DNA of 64,000 bases. Source: Molanna angustata (lineage: Eukaryota > Arthropoda > Insecta > Trichoptera > Molannidae). Shown piece after piece: positions 1 to 10,292 of the stretch. Position 1 is the first letter of the stretch. Every line of letters starts with the position of its first letter. The stretch covers positions 20,867,683-20,931,682 of the forward strand of contig OY754981.1 of assembly GCA_963576475.1 (NCBI GenBank), read 5' to 3'. The position numbers and the translations under genes are program-made. Under the pieces are notes generated by a model that did not search any database, was not told where the DNA came from, and was given only the letters and a program-made list of their open reading frames with translations.

Positions 1-114
1 ATTATTTTTTTAAGAAGTAACGAACGAATAGAACTTTTGAGAACAAATCTAGATATTTAAAAACTAATTGCATGTAACACATGAGATCCAACTGTCGATA
101 GCGATAGTATGTAT

Positions 115-976
115 CTTCTTCTTCTTTAAGTGCCATGTTGGGTCCCCCCAACGTCGGCGATCACTCCGGCGAATGTCTCCCTGTCCTGGGCTACTCGGAA
201 CAGCTCCTCCACACTCCGGATGCCGGTCCATTCTCTCACATTGCGCAGTCAGGACATCTGTTTTCTGCCGGGTCCTCGGTGTCCCTCAATCTTGCCCTCC
301 AAGATGAGCTGGAGAAGGCGATATTTATCTCCACGCAGCACATGACCCAGGTATGAGATTTTTCGGACCTTGATGGTAGACAACAACTCCCTATTTGCTC
401 TAGCTCGTCTTAGGACTTCTGTATTTGTTACCATATCTGTCCAGGGAATTCTGAGCATTCGTCGACGGAACCACATTTCAAATGCTTCCAGTCTGTTCAT
501 CTTTCTTTCTTTTTCGTGTCCGGCTAAGCTCTACCACTCCAATAAGCAGTCCAATACTCCAATACCACTCCAATAAGTATGTTCATCATACTGACTTTCA
601 AGGTCCACGTCTCGCATCCATATAATAAAACAGTCCACACATAGCATCTTATCATTCTTTGTTGGAGTTTCAGGTTTATGTTGTCGTTACAGAAGAGTGT
701 TTTCATTTTATTAAATGCAGCTCTTGCTGCCTCAATTCTGCATTTAACCTCCACATCTGGGTCAAGGGTTTGCGTGAGCATGCTGCCGAGGTATTTAAAC
801 TTCTCCACTCTTTCGACACTGCGGCCGTTCAAATGCATCATTGATCCAATGTAATCCAGCCGCCCGAAAGTCATCCATTTGGTTTTACTGATATTAATTG
901 TTAGTCCCAATCTTTTACCGGATTCGTCAACAAGGTCAAGGTCTTGAAGATCATCAACACTGTCAGCTAGTAGTAG
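115..976 (-). mobile_element. 5'-truncated RTE-like LINE fragment
   Basis: The minus strand encodes the C-terminal part of a non-LTR reverse-transcriptase polyprotein. Readable pieces include INISKTKWMTFGR, EKFKYLGSML, LLYGCETWTLK, MWFRRRMLRIPW and YLGHVLRGDKYRLLQ, in more than one frame, so it is a pseudogene. The minus-strand 3' end carries a short GAA-repeat tail (about 115-126), usual for RTE elements. The 10-bp sequence TAGTATGTAT lies at 105-114 and again at 977-986, a target-site duplication that fixes both borders. The element sits inside repeat R1; the copy at 17.4 kb lacks it. Confidence 0.85.
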
Positions 977-1204
977 TAGTATGTATAGTTGAAGAATAAG
1001 TACCAAACTATAAACCCATAAATACAAATTATTTAATATTTTAAGATATTTGGTTTTCTATACAACACATGTACCTAGGTATGTATGTCAAGATAGGATA
1101 GTATGGAGGTCAGTCCTTTAATCCTACCCAGAATATGAAAACAGCATGATGGTGTGTATGTATGTTTGGAGATTAGTATTAAACAATTAAGTCTTCTTAG
1201 ATAT

Positions 1205-1629
1205 TAGTGTCCGACCGAAGCTTTGGCTTTGGCTTCGGCCAAAAAAACACCTTTGGCTTCGGCCAAAAATAACCCGAATTTTCGGCCGAAGCCGAAGCTT
1301 TTTGTCAGCGCTAAAAACAGTTAAAACTTGTAAAAACATGTAGCGGGTGTATAGCTTCGGCCGGCCCAGTGTCGCGTGCCGACTGTCGACAGAAACAAAA
1401 CAAGAGTAGTTCTGAACGCACTACTCTTGTTTTTATTCATTATTTTAATCGAATTTTTTTAGTAAAATCAAACGACCCAGGACCCTTGGCTCAGTTGTTA
1501 GATATCTAACCAACTAAGACACGAAAGCAGATTATTTATTATTTTAATCGATTTTTTTAGTAAAATCAAACCTTCGGCCGAACAATCGGCTTCGGCTTCG
1601 GGCAAAATCTGACATTCGGTCGGACACTA
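1205..1629. mobile_element. Non-autonomous hAT-type MITE (425 bp)
   Basis: Terminal inverted repeats TAGTGTCCGACCGAA (start) and TTCGGTCGGACACTA (end) are flanked by a perfect 8-bp duplication, TTAGATAT, at 1197-1204 and 1630-1637. An 8-bp duplication is the hAT signature. Subterminal GCCGAAGCC-type repeats occur at both ends. There is no transposase ORF. The paralogous repeat at about 17.65 kb has a single TTAGATAT with no insert, i.e. the empty site. Confidence 0.9.
1474..1537 (-). repeat. tRNA-like SINE fragment inside the hAT MITE
   Basis: On the minus strand it reads as a degraded tRNA-type head with an A-box-like TTGGCTCAGTTG-type pattern. It resembles the better preserved head at 38576-38655. 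It is flanked by near-identical copies of a ~34-bp AT-rich segment (about 1439-1473 and 1538-1571), so it is a secondary insertion or local duplication within the MITE. Too degraded for a functional tRNA. Confidence 0.45.
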
Positions 1630-2449
1630 TTAGATATTGTGTGTAGGCGACTGCCATACAAATTCAACAAATTGTATGAAGCAATGTCGTCACTAAATTC
1701 ATTTTTTATAAAAATTGTTAAAAAAATTGAGATGTGCTAATACAATGCTAATATTTTTTATAGAAAATAAAATTATCTAGTTGGGGTGTTTCGTTTTTTT
1801 TTGATAGTTTTAAAAAAATGGAAATATAGGCATTTAAACTCATAAATTTATCACAAAAAAATATTTTTCTTCATAAAAAATGTTTGAGAAAATCTGGAAT
1901 TTTTTTGAAAAAATTTATTTGAGATTTTGTATTTGTCTATGTTTATACCAATTTTCAGCATTCTAGCTGTTATGGTTTCTGAGATATATGGAAAAATAAA
2001 CCAAAATTTCAAAAGTTGATAACCCCTGATTGAAACAAAAATTCACAATTCTGAGAACAAAAGTTTTGTAGGCCTATAACTGTTTATATAAACTGAAATT
2101 TTGGGCTCAGTAAATTGAGCGGATCAAAAGTTATAAGGGGGGACGGACACATACACACAGACACACGAAATGTTCTACTCCGAATTCTGAGTACATATAT
2201 GCTGCGAAGCCTCTAAGTTGGTGTTTTTTGACTTCAAAGTTGGAAAAGCCGTGAAAAAAGTAGACCATGCATACAATTCTCGCGTATCCTGGCTTGAAAC
2301 TTTGTCGATATGTTAAAGAACAAAGTTCTCCTGAGCAAATCGACAGTGTTGGAAAATGCTTATATTTGAATGGAATTTCGTTACAGCTGGGCATTCAAGA
2401 TTAAATTGATTTAAATATAGTTTGATATAGGTATGCATTATAAATTATG

Positions 2450-3390
2450 GACGTTGATGAGCCCTCTCGCCGACCACGAGGAAACATCAAAGCCAATGTG
2501 AGGAAGAAAAGACAAATGATGGTAACACTATGAAATTCTTTTAGTACGGCGCATTTATTCAACATATCAGTATATCAAGGTCCAACGGCAAATAAATAAA
2601 TAAAACAAAACACAACAGCAACAGAGTTAAAAAAAAACCAACAAAACCGAAGAATAACTCATGGCATATAACAATCAACTTCTCCAATTCAACCGAGTAC
2701 GAAGAGACGCCGACCAGAAGGTGCAGCCCCAGGGTACAGCGACATCCTTTCTCCAGGCATGTCACCGTCTTCCACGTGGTGGCTGAAAGTCCGGCGGGGC
2801 CCAGCCTCTGCGTCAGGCTGGCAGGTCCTTGTCGTACTCGGCGTAGTTTTCTCTTCTCCTCTGCCAGACAGTCACCCATGGCTGGCTCCGTGCCACACGG
2901 CAACGCTATGACGGCGCATCTCGACAGAGGTGGCAGGCCAGCTGGGAGCCTCACCGGAGGCGAACCGGTGCCCCAGACGACACGGAAAGCCCCTCGTGGT
3001 CCAATCTGCGAGCCGCCGCGTTCCCTGCTGCGGTGGCTCAACACTGCGCCCTGCCTCCACGCCTCTGCACTGTTGATGCCCTCATCTTGGCTCCGTAGCA
3101 CCGGCAGCGTCCATGCGCGTGACGTGTCCTGTCACGCAGACCTCCTGCGTCGTCGAAAATACGGCCGCCATCGGGAGCACATGTCGACCGATGACGGCGT
3201 CACACCAAACCGTCCGTCTCCCACCAGCGTCGAATGCCAAGAGAGCGCGTGTTAGCTGCTAGCTGCCAGTCTCGTTGCTCGCCCGCAAAAAAACAGCCAG
3301 CGCTAGTATCTTTCCAGGAATGTTTCCGTGGATAAAAATTAATAATATTGTTTTTCGGCAAAATTTATTCTCGGGCATAACAACGTCACG
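2450..3390. repeat. GC-rich dispersed repeat, copy A
   Basis: Much more GC-rich than its surroundings and clearly homologous to 4570-5360. Shared landmarks in order: GACCACGAGGAAACATCA, TTTTAGTACGGCGC, GGGTACAGCGACATCC, TCTTCCACGTGGTG, CACATGTCGACCGATGAC and the ending AAAATTTATTCTC. Copy A contains about 110 bp (around 3200-3330) that copy B lacks. The open frames on both strands are not alike between the copies and show no known domain, so I read none as a gene. Class unknown; an LTR or non-coding part of a larger retroelement is possible. Confidence 0.7.
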
Positions 3391-3460
3391 GATAAGAAAA
3401 TTAAATTGTGAAAGAAAGCACAAAAAAACACAGCCGATATATCACAGAAAAATAAGTATT

Positions 3461-3619
3461 GTTATATCTATAATAAAAAGTAAAGACTTTTTGATTCTAC
3501 ATTAATTTAATTGAGCGCGATAGGTCTATTTCGCCTTGTTAGGGCATTAACTAGCCCTATCGCGCTCAATTAAATTAATGTAGAATTAAAAAGTCTTTAC
3601 TTTTTATTATAGATATAAC
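3461..3619. mobile_element. Fold-back element with 64-bp inverted arms
   Basis: The left arm (3461-3524) is almost the exact reverse complement of the right arm (3556-3619), with a ~31-bp loop. Both arms contain GAGCGCGATAGG or its complement and TAGATATAAC at the outer end. AAAATAAGTATTGT occurs just outside on both sides (about 3449-3463 and 3660-3674) but is not tightly abutting, so I do not claim it as the target duplication. No ORF. Probably a small MITE. Confidence 0.7.
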
Positions 3620-3719
3620 ATATAATGGAATTCTACCAAATAAAAACTTCATCGATAATTAAAATAAGTATTGTCACAAAAAAATGTTTTTGGTGGGTAC
3701 GTGTATTGTCCTTTCTTCT

Positions 3720-4166
3720 CCTTCGTGGCATTTTCTCAGTTTTCTCGATTCATTTTCTCCTTCATGATGGGTACGTCCAATGTCAGGACGGACGTCGTCG
3801 TTGGTTGATGGGGGCAAGATACCAGGGAAATGCTCCCCCGGTCCCAGACAGCAGCAGATGCTAATTGGGTGACTGGATCGGGAACAGCAGTGGCTGGGCA
3901 GGTGTCCTCAGGGTGGCAGGGCTCAAAAGTGATACTGCAGGCTGCGGCTCCAGGATGAGCATAACTCATTGACATTGGATCCCTTTCCGATGCAGAACCC
4001 GCCATTCCGCAGGACCGCGGAAGCACATCCGCTGGGATGCTGCTGCGACGTCCATCGCTGGCACTTCAGGACAAGTCTTCATGGCTGCAGGGCAGGGCCC
4101 AACTGATGTCTCGATGGTTTTGTTCTTTTCGACATGGTCCTTGCGCAAGGAACGTTGACTACCCAT
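3720..4166 (-). other. Unrecognised GC-richer segment with minus-strand ORFs
   Basis: Two overlapping minus-strand ORFs, of 66 aa (ATG at 4166) and 96 aa (4026-3736), lie in different frames. Composition is GC-richer than the flanks and like the neighbouring GC-rich repeat. No domain is recognised. The position next to a dispersed repeat suggests a decayed gene fragment of that repeat, but this is inference. Confidence 0.3.
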
Positions 4167-4169
4167 TAT

Positions 4170-5360
4170 ATTACTTTGGCCTAATGTATTTATTATATTA
4201 ATACTAGGAACGGCTTATAACGGCCCCCCCAGGCCTTGTTCATATATTTAAATTTTATCTTTTGTATTGAAAATAAATTAAAAATGTAAAGTATAGTTAA
4301 CAGATTCTTGGAATATAAGTTTTTCCACCAGGTTCTTTGGTTTACGCCCCCCCCCTCCATTTCTCCATGTCCCGCTGGCGCAGGGCCACCCTTGTGGCAG
4401 CCATCACCTAGAGCCTAGCAGGAAGCCGAAATCGGCTCCGCCGATGACCGCAATTCAGCCAGAGAAGGAACGAGCCATTTGGTGAATGAGTGTCTGGGAC
4501 CGACCGTATATAACTAGTAGAGAAAAATTGTTTCTCGATAAATATTTAAACCTTCACGCTTTCCCCGTTGTGTTAACACTTTGATGAGACCTCTCGTCTA
4601 CCACGAGGAAACATCAAGCCAAGGTGTGGGGAAGAAAATGAGGGCGACACTTAAAAATTGTTTTAGTACGGCGCTTTTTTATTTATAATATTCACAAATG
4701 GTCCATGGCAAAAAAAAAAAAAAAAAAACAACAGACAACAAAAAAACAGAAACATGTGGCATCTACCGAAACGAACTGTCAAACACACGCGAACACACGA
4801 AAAGACGCCGACCAGAATATACCGTCCCAGGGTACAGCGACATCCTTCCTCCAGGCATGTCACTGTCTTCCACGTGGTGACTGTAGTTCGACGGGGCCCA
4901 GCCTCTGCGTCAGGCTAGCAGGTCTTCCTCGTGTCCGGCGTTTCTTCTTCTCCTCCTGATCTCCTCCTCCAGACCGTCACCCATGGCTGGCTTTGTGCCC
5001 CACGGCACGCTATGACAGCGCATCTCGACAGAGGTGGCATACCAGCTGGGGCCTCACCGGAGGCGAACCGAAGCCCCAGACGACACGGATTGCCCCTCGT
5101 GGTCCAATCTGTGTGCCGCCGCGTTCCCTACGCGGTGGCCCCACACTGCGCTCTGCCTCCAACCTCCTGTCCTGTTGATGCCTTCATCTTGGTTCTGGGG
5201 CACCATCAGCGTCCATGCGCGTGACGGGTCCTGTCAAAAGGAGCTCCTGCGTCGTAGAAAATATGGCCGCCATCGGGAGCACATGTCGACCGATGACTAA
5301 AAAAATTAAAAATATTGTTTATCGGCAAAATTTATTCTCAGGCATAACAACTTAACTGGT
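4170..5360. repeat. GC-rich dispersed repeat, copy B, with upstream extension
   Basis: 4570-5360 matches copy A (2450-3390) along its length with many substitutions. The extension 4170-4400 (TTACTTTGGCCTAATGTATT, then a C-rich run and TCCATG) matches 29562-29780 instead. So this is the longest copy in the window. A run of A residues at 4710-4728 and a lysine-coding ORF over it are low complexity, not a gene. Confidence 0.65.
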
Positions 5361-5671
5361 GTAAATTGTAGGTTATATCTAAAAGATGGAAGAAGGTAAG
5401 AGAAAAACGAGAAAACCCAACAAAACCCAAGCTTCTCAAAGATATACATTAATATCTTTGAAGCTTCTACATTTTCTGTGGTAAGACTAATTTTAGTTTA
5501 TCTGTGCAATAGTTTATCCAAAATGGCTTAATTTGGATGTATTTGACTATCAGGAAATGGAAAATTATAAACCTTTGCTTTTATAGAAATATTGTGACTG
5601 TAAACGGTTTATTTAGACTCTAAAATTATACGTTATTATATTAACTTGGTGTTGATAGATTTTGCTGAAAA

Positions 5672-5824
5672 ATGGGTGATACAAAAACGTCGAAATTTGG
5701 AAATAGTTCCTTTGCAATATCCAAGATGTGTCGTTTGTGTGGAACTAAAGATGGGCCCTATTTAAACATTTTTGGACCAGGAATGGATCTAGCTAAGAAA
5801 ATTGAGGACTTGTTACTGATTTTG
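5672..5824 (+). CDS. ZAD zinc-finger protein gene, exon 1
   Basis: Encodes the first 51 aa. CRLC at residues 20-23 is the first zinc-binding pair of a ZAD (zinc-finger-associated domain), followed by IFGPGMDLAKKIEDLLLIL, typical ZAD helix spacing. The open frame runs on past TTG but the clean donor GTAAAC at 5825 leaves phase 0, which matches the acceptor at 10291-10292. Joining gives LLLILVTEWDDLPHKICFRC, a complete ZAD core. An in-frame ATG directly before CRLC (residue 19) is an alternative start. Exon 1 and exon 2 are separated by a 4.5-kb intron full of repeats. Confidence 0.85.
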
Positions 5825-6084
5825 GTAAACTCATTCTTATATGTGCTATTGAGCTACTCATATTTTCATTAACGTTGATTGTTTATGTTTTGCCTATTGT
5901 AAACATTTCTTAGACTTTCGGTTTCTCACGTCCCAGTTCAAAATATTCTTCATACATAAATCAACTACCACAGCAGCAAATGGATTGTCAAGTATAATCA
6001 TAAACTAAACTACCAAAAAATACAAAACTTATTTATTTTACCATTAATAAATAATAAGTGACACATCAATTTATGTTATTGTTT

Positions 6085-6310
6085 TCATCAGAGAGTTGCT
6101 GACCACTATCAAAAGAAGAAACGCCGCGTACTTTGGCCACATATTCCGTGGTGATTGGCATGACCTTCTACAACGTATAGTGGAGGGAAAGATAGAGGGA
6201 AGACTAAGTATGGGGCGTAAAGGAATATTGTAGCTTAAAAATCTCAGGCAGTGGTTTGGGATACCAGATGCAGTGTTACTAATTAGGGATTGGGTTGAGT
6301 TTGGTGTGAT
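6085..6310 (+). pseudogene. RTE-like LINE remnant in ZAD intron
   Basis: The plus strand reads RELLTTIKRRNAAYFGHIFR, then LLQRIVEGKIEGR and LRQWFGIPD, with stops. It is the same C-terminal region as the element at 115-976, in the opposite orientation. Fragment only. Confidence 0.75.
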
Positions 6311-6599
6311 GGAAAAATTTATTGAGATACATTAAAAATTGAAAAATTATACTAGTGTATCAAAATTGTAAGGCCTCGAAAATAACTCTCGGGTCATTTT
6401 CCAACAAATTTCAAAAAATTATATCTATAAGTATACAAGATATAAAAATAATATTTTGCATTGTTAGTAAGGATGTCAAAAAGAATAAATAAAATGAGTG
6501 GGTTGTAGCCAACACTTAACTCTCCACACTATAGTAATTGAAATCATTGTATGCATTTCTACATGATGCCTGTTGAGAAATTTTAAGTAAAATTGCATT

Positions 6600-6740
6600 A
6601 CAAGCAAGGTGAGCATGTATGAGACAGTGTATCAATGTTGATGAGGCAATGTAGGTATATGTGTCAAGATAGAATAATGCGGTGTTCGGTTCTCACTGCT
6701 TACCCCTTGAAGAAGATAGAAGTGGAGAGTAAAAAATACA
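6600..6740 (+). repeat. LINE 3'-end repeat (CAAGATAGA...TCTCTGCCTAC family)
   Basis: One of many copies of a module whose best plus-strand version is at 9830-10045. Landmarks are GAGACAGTGTAT, GATGAGGCAATG, GTGTCAAGATAGAATAATG and GGTTCTCACTGC. A second partial copy is at about 7500-7580. The rest of 6311-7990 is AT-rich repeat-like sequence with repeated phrases (ATGATATCAATATGAAGTC) and no gene. Confidence 0.65.
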
Positions 6741-8020
6741 CTAGTCTATAAAGAACACATACAATATCAATGTGAAGTTAAATCACTCAATTTTCCCATA
6801 CAGAAGCTATTTTATTTCTGTAATATATATTTTTCCTACAAATATGAAATTTGTTTCACATTGATATGGCAGAACATAGATTTTCTTCTTTAAATTTTGA
6901 CAATCCTTGAATGCATTTTTGATGAGTATATTTTACTGTATCAAAATTTTAAACAGTATAAAAATACCTCGATTTTCCAGACTGTGAGAGCATTTTGAAA
7001 ATTTGGACAGATGAAATCATAGAGAATAAATTAACGGATATATACGGAAAACTAATAAGCTCTAAGTTTATGGACTTTACATATATGATATCAATATGAA
7101 GTCAATCGGACTTATAGTTTGGGCTGTAGAGAGGACACAAAAACAAAACAACGTAGATGATGAAATCATAGAGAAGAAATTAAAAGTTGTCTATGGATAA
7201 CTAATCAGCACTAGGTCTATGCACTTTACACATATGATGTTAATATGAAGTCGTTTGGATTTATATTTTTGGTTGTAGAGAGGACACAAAAAGGATAATC
7301 CGTACGGCGAACGCTGCACGTCATACATACAAACACATCACGACGAAACTCACAGTGTTCACTCTCTATATGATACCCGTTAAGAAATTGATGTAAAAAA
7401 AATATGCTTAAAAATTGCGAAATCATGACTCCACTATTCCATAGTGTGGAGAGTAAAAAGATCAACAAAAACATAGACTATTGGTGACATGGTTGGATGT
7501 TTTGATGTGTACTGACCCATATGTCAAAATAGAATAATGCGGTGTTGGGTTCTCTCTGCCTACTCTGTGAGGAAGATGGAGTAATAATATGTAGATGAAT
7601 ACTTTTACATTTATGGTACTGTAGTGGAGAGATTAAAAAAATATAATAAAATTGTCTATAGAGACGCATACAATATCAGAACTTGGTTACTCAATTTTTC
7701 CATATAGAAGCTATTTTACTTCTGTTACATACATTTTTCATAGAACTAGTTGCATGTGTAACACATGAAATCCAACAGTATGTAGTATATAGTGTAACCG
7801 TCTTACTTATAAATGTAAACTATCTATAGTACCTGGTAATAGAGCGTGATTAATGATAAAGTTTACTTATAAACCATGACTATCTTTAGTACACCTTTAT
7901 TTAGTAGACATCAAGTTAGGACAGGTCGAGGGGTTGTTTAACGCTTGATAAACGTGTTATACCAAATATTTCAAAATGGCGGAGATTTCACATATTTGAG
8001 ATTGATTGAAAAATTTAATA

Positions 8021-8449
8021 ACAGATTTTTAATTATCTCAATAGAGACGAAGTTGGAATATTTACTGTAGGAGAACCGGGAAATCAAGGCACCTACAGGG
8101 CTTACGACCTGTCATCGGCTGGTTTACGTGTTTGGTTTTTTTTAATTCCTTATTTACAAGCGAAAAGAATTTCAGTATTACAATTTATAGAACTTTCAAA
8201 ATTGAATTGATAGGGATCTCATTAAAAAAGGCATAATTGGTGAATGTTGCGCAAGTGCATAAAGTGATCATGTAAACCAGCTGATGACAGGTCGTAAGCC
8301 CTGTAGGTGCCTTGATTTCCCGATTCTCCTACAGTAAATATTCCAACTTCGTCTCTATTGAGATAATTAAAAATCTGTTAAAAAATATCTTTGACTCTCG
8401 ACAGGGAAAAAAATCCAATGTTTGCGCATATGCAATAATAAAAATATTC
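8021..8449 (+). mobile_element. Retroposon family T13, copy 1, with inverted 5' arm
   Basis: Flanked by a perfect 13-bp duplication, GAAAAATTTAATA, at 8008-8020 and 8450-8462. The 3' part (to 8449) ends in CCAATGTTTGCGCATATGCA and an A-rich tail, as in the copies at 41127 and 46932. The 5' ~110 bp is an inverted near-copy of 8272-8381, both centred on ACAGGGCTTACGACCTGTCA or its complement, making a hairpin with a ~140-bp loop. Long target duplication, shared 3' end and variable 5' end point to LINE-type target-primed insertion. No ORF. Confidence 0.75.
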
Positions 8450-8814
8450 GAAAAATTTAATACTTATAATGTCTTTCTTTGTTTTCGTTCATCGCAATTG
8501 TGTTTAAATCGACTCGACACGGTACAACGCGGTGTTTGTTTTCATTTTTCGATGTCAGTCACCTAAAGATTACATGCATTTATCCATTTTTTGACATCTG
8601 TAAAGCCAATGCGGCCATATGAAAAAAATAAAATGAGGGTGTTCGTAAACAGTTTGGTGAACTTGTTAGTCACATCTTAGTATAGATTTTTTAATACCGA
8701 TTTTAACTATTTTAGTTGAGATTATCTAGTTGCGGGTTAAGTAATCTATTAACGAAATTTAATCAGTAAGACTGTAAGAATACAGTATGTTATAAATAAA
8801 TATACCAAACTTTA

Positions 8815-9310
8815 AAACCTTAAATGAATTAATATTATAATATTTTGTTTTCCTATACAAAACATGTATGTCCGGATAGGGTAGCGTGGAGTTAACAAAA
8901 AATTTTTGAGAAACTTTTACATAAAATTTAATTTGAGATATTATATTTTTCTATATTTATGCAAGTTTTCAGCACTCTAGCTTTTATAGTTTTTGAGGTA
9001 TATTCAAGATTTGATAACCCCTGACTGGAACAAAAATTAAAATTCTGAGTATAAAAGTTTTGTAGGCCTAAATTTTACATTATTTTTTGAAATTTTGGGC
9101 TCTGTGAATCATCGGATCAAAAGTTATAAGAGTGGAGGACACACACAAAAGTTTCTAATCCAAATTCTGAGTTATATGCCGCAAAGCCTCTAATTTGTGG
9201 TTTTTTTTTTACTTTAAAGTTGAAAAATGTAGACCTGGCCGTACAAAACTTGTCTTGAAACTTTGTCGATCAGTTAAGAGAAATAAATTCTCTTGAACAA
9301 ATCAACAGTT
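8815..9310. repeat. Interspersed repeat R1, copy 2 (internally deleted)
   Basis: Shares TATACAAAACATGT near the start and the distal block (AAAGTTTTGTAGGCC, ATCGGATCAAAAGTTATAAG, GAAACTTTGTCGAT) with 61-2400, but lacks the middle. No coding potential seen. Confidence 0.65.
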
Positions 9311-9430
9311 GGAATATTCTATTTCACACTCATGTAACAGATCATGGATATTTTTTCTTGAAAGGTTGACAATCTTATGCATTTTTGAAGATTGTATTAC
9401 TGAAAGCATTTTGAAAATTTTGACAGATAA

Positions 9431-9600
9431 GATGGGTGGTGGCAGAGCAGTTAGCTCACTAGGTTTTATAATCCAATGGTCGTGAGTTTGAATTCTGCCA
9501 TGACCGATTTTTCATTCACCTATAGCACAAGCATTTATTCTTAATTTAGGGAATGTATGAAGATTAATATGTATTCGTTACAAGGACATTCATTCTTTTT
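9431..9600 (+). repeat. tRNA-derived SINE (family S1)
   Basis: Head GGTGGTGGCAGAGCAG (A-box-like) and GAGTTTGAATTC (degraded B-box), then the family body ACCGATTT...CACCTATAGCACAAG, TTAATTTAGGGAATGTATG and the tail ACAAGGACATTCATTC. A minus-strand body-only fragment of the same family lies just downstream at about 9665-9750. Better copies are at 50777 and 51041. Confidence 0.8.
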
Positions 9601-9829
9601 AAAAAAATCATAAAGAAGAAGTTAACCAATATCCGTGGAAAACTGATCAGCTCTAAAATTTCTTAAATCAACTAAAATTTACATCCTCGCACATTCCCTA
9701 AATTAAGCATAAATGCTTGTGCTATAGGCAAACGAAATCGGTTGGGGAGGCAACTAAGGTAAACTTTATCTGTCAATTAGTTCCTGAATAAAATATAAGA
9801 AGAAAATATACATTGCGGACAGGAATGGA

Positions 9830-10045
9830 ATGAGAGGTCGGGGCCGCCCAAGGAAGGGATGGCACATCCATGTGAACGGTATTTTGAAAGATGGAAATGT
9901 TAGAAGCATGAACAACAGATGAACATGTATAAGACGATGTATGAATGTTGACGAGGCGATGAATGTATGTCAAGATAGAAGTAAGTGGCGTTCGGTTCTC
10001 TCTGCCTATCCAATGATGAGGGACATGGCGTGATGGTATGTATGT
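9830..10045 (+). pseudogene. LINE 3' coding remnant
   Basis: Plus-strand frames read RGRGRPRKGWHIHVNGILKD, then GNVRS, CMNVDEAMNV, CQDR and RSVLSAYP with interruptions. This is the C-terminal end of a non-LTR polyprotein. The same tail occurs at 6.6, 7.5, 31.6, 33.9, 36.2, 43.2 and 49.6 kb. It ends just before ZAD exon 2. Confidence 0.75.
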
Positions 10046-10164
10046 ATAGTTCCTGAATTTCTTCTATATCCTTCCGTAACTTCCTTCTTTGCCTCACTGC
10101 TATGATCAGTGTCATTTTTATTTTTATTTATTACTCTCTTTTTTTGTACCAATTTAACTTCAGA

Positions 10165-10260
10165 GAATTCACGCTGCTCGGGTTGGTTGGAAGAAATTGC
10201 CTTATGGCAATAAAACCCCCTTTGTACACGTGTACATAAATTATATAAATAAATGATAAA
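10165..10260 (+). repeat. LINE 3'-terminal repeat (GGTTGGTTGGAAGAAATTGC family)
   Basis: Contains GGTTGGTTGGAAGAAATTGC, TTATGGCAATAAAACC and TTTGTACACGTGTACAT, ending in an AAATAAATG-type tail. The same tail occurs at 39755-39850 (+), 50395-50445 (-), 63190-63260 (-) and 63660-63760 (+). A 3' end of this kind is usual for a LINE family. It lies ~40 bp before the ZAD exon 2 acceptor. Confidence 0.65.
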
Positions 10261-10292
10261 TAAGGTTAATTATTTTAATGAAAAAATTTCAG

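Larger units (their letters stand above)
61..2400. repeat. Interspersed repeat R1, copy 1 (interrupted)
   Basis: Low-complexity but specific repeat, also present at 8815-9310 and 17420-18420. Shared landmarks are the start (GTAACACATGAGATCCAACT), a segment ending in TATACAAAACATGT, and a distal block about rigid phrases such as AAGTTTTGTAGGC and GGATCAAAAGTTATAAG. This copy is broken by an RTE insertion (115-976) and by a hAT MITE (1205-1629). The distal part runs to about 2400 and is best preserved here. No long ORF or terminal repeats were seen, so the class is unknown. Confidence 0.7.

Noticed and set aside
2559..3255. Overlapping 159-180-codon frames on both strands of the GC-rich repeat
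   Set aside because: They exist because GC-rich DNA has few stops. The homologous copy at 4.6-5.3 kb does not keep either frame.
4663..4959. Lysine-rich or phenylalanine-rich frames near 4.7 kb
   Set aside because: They run over a long poly-A tract within the repeat; low complexity.
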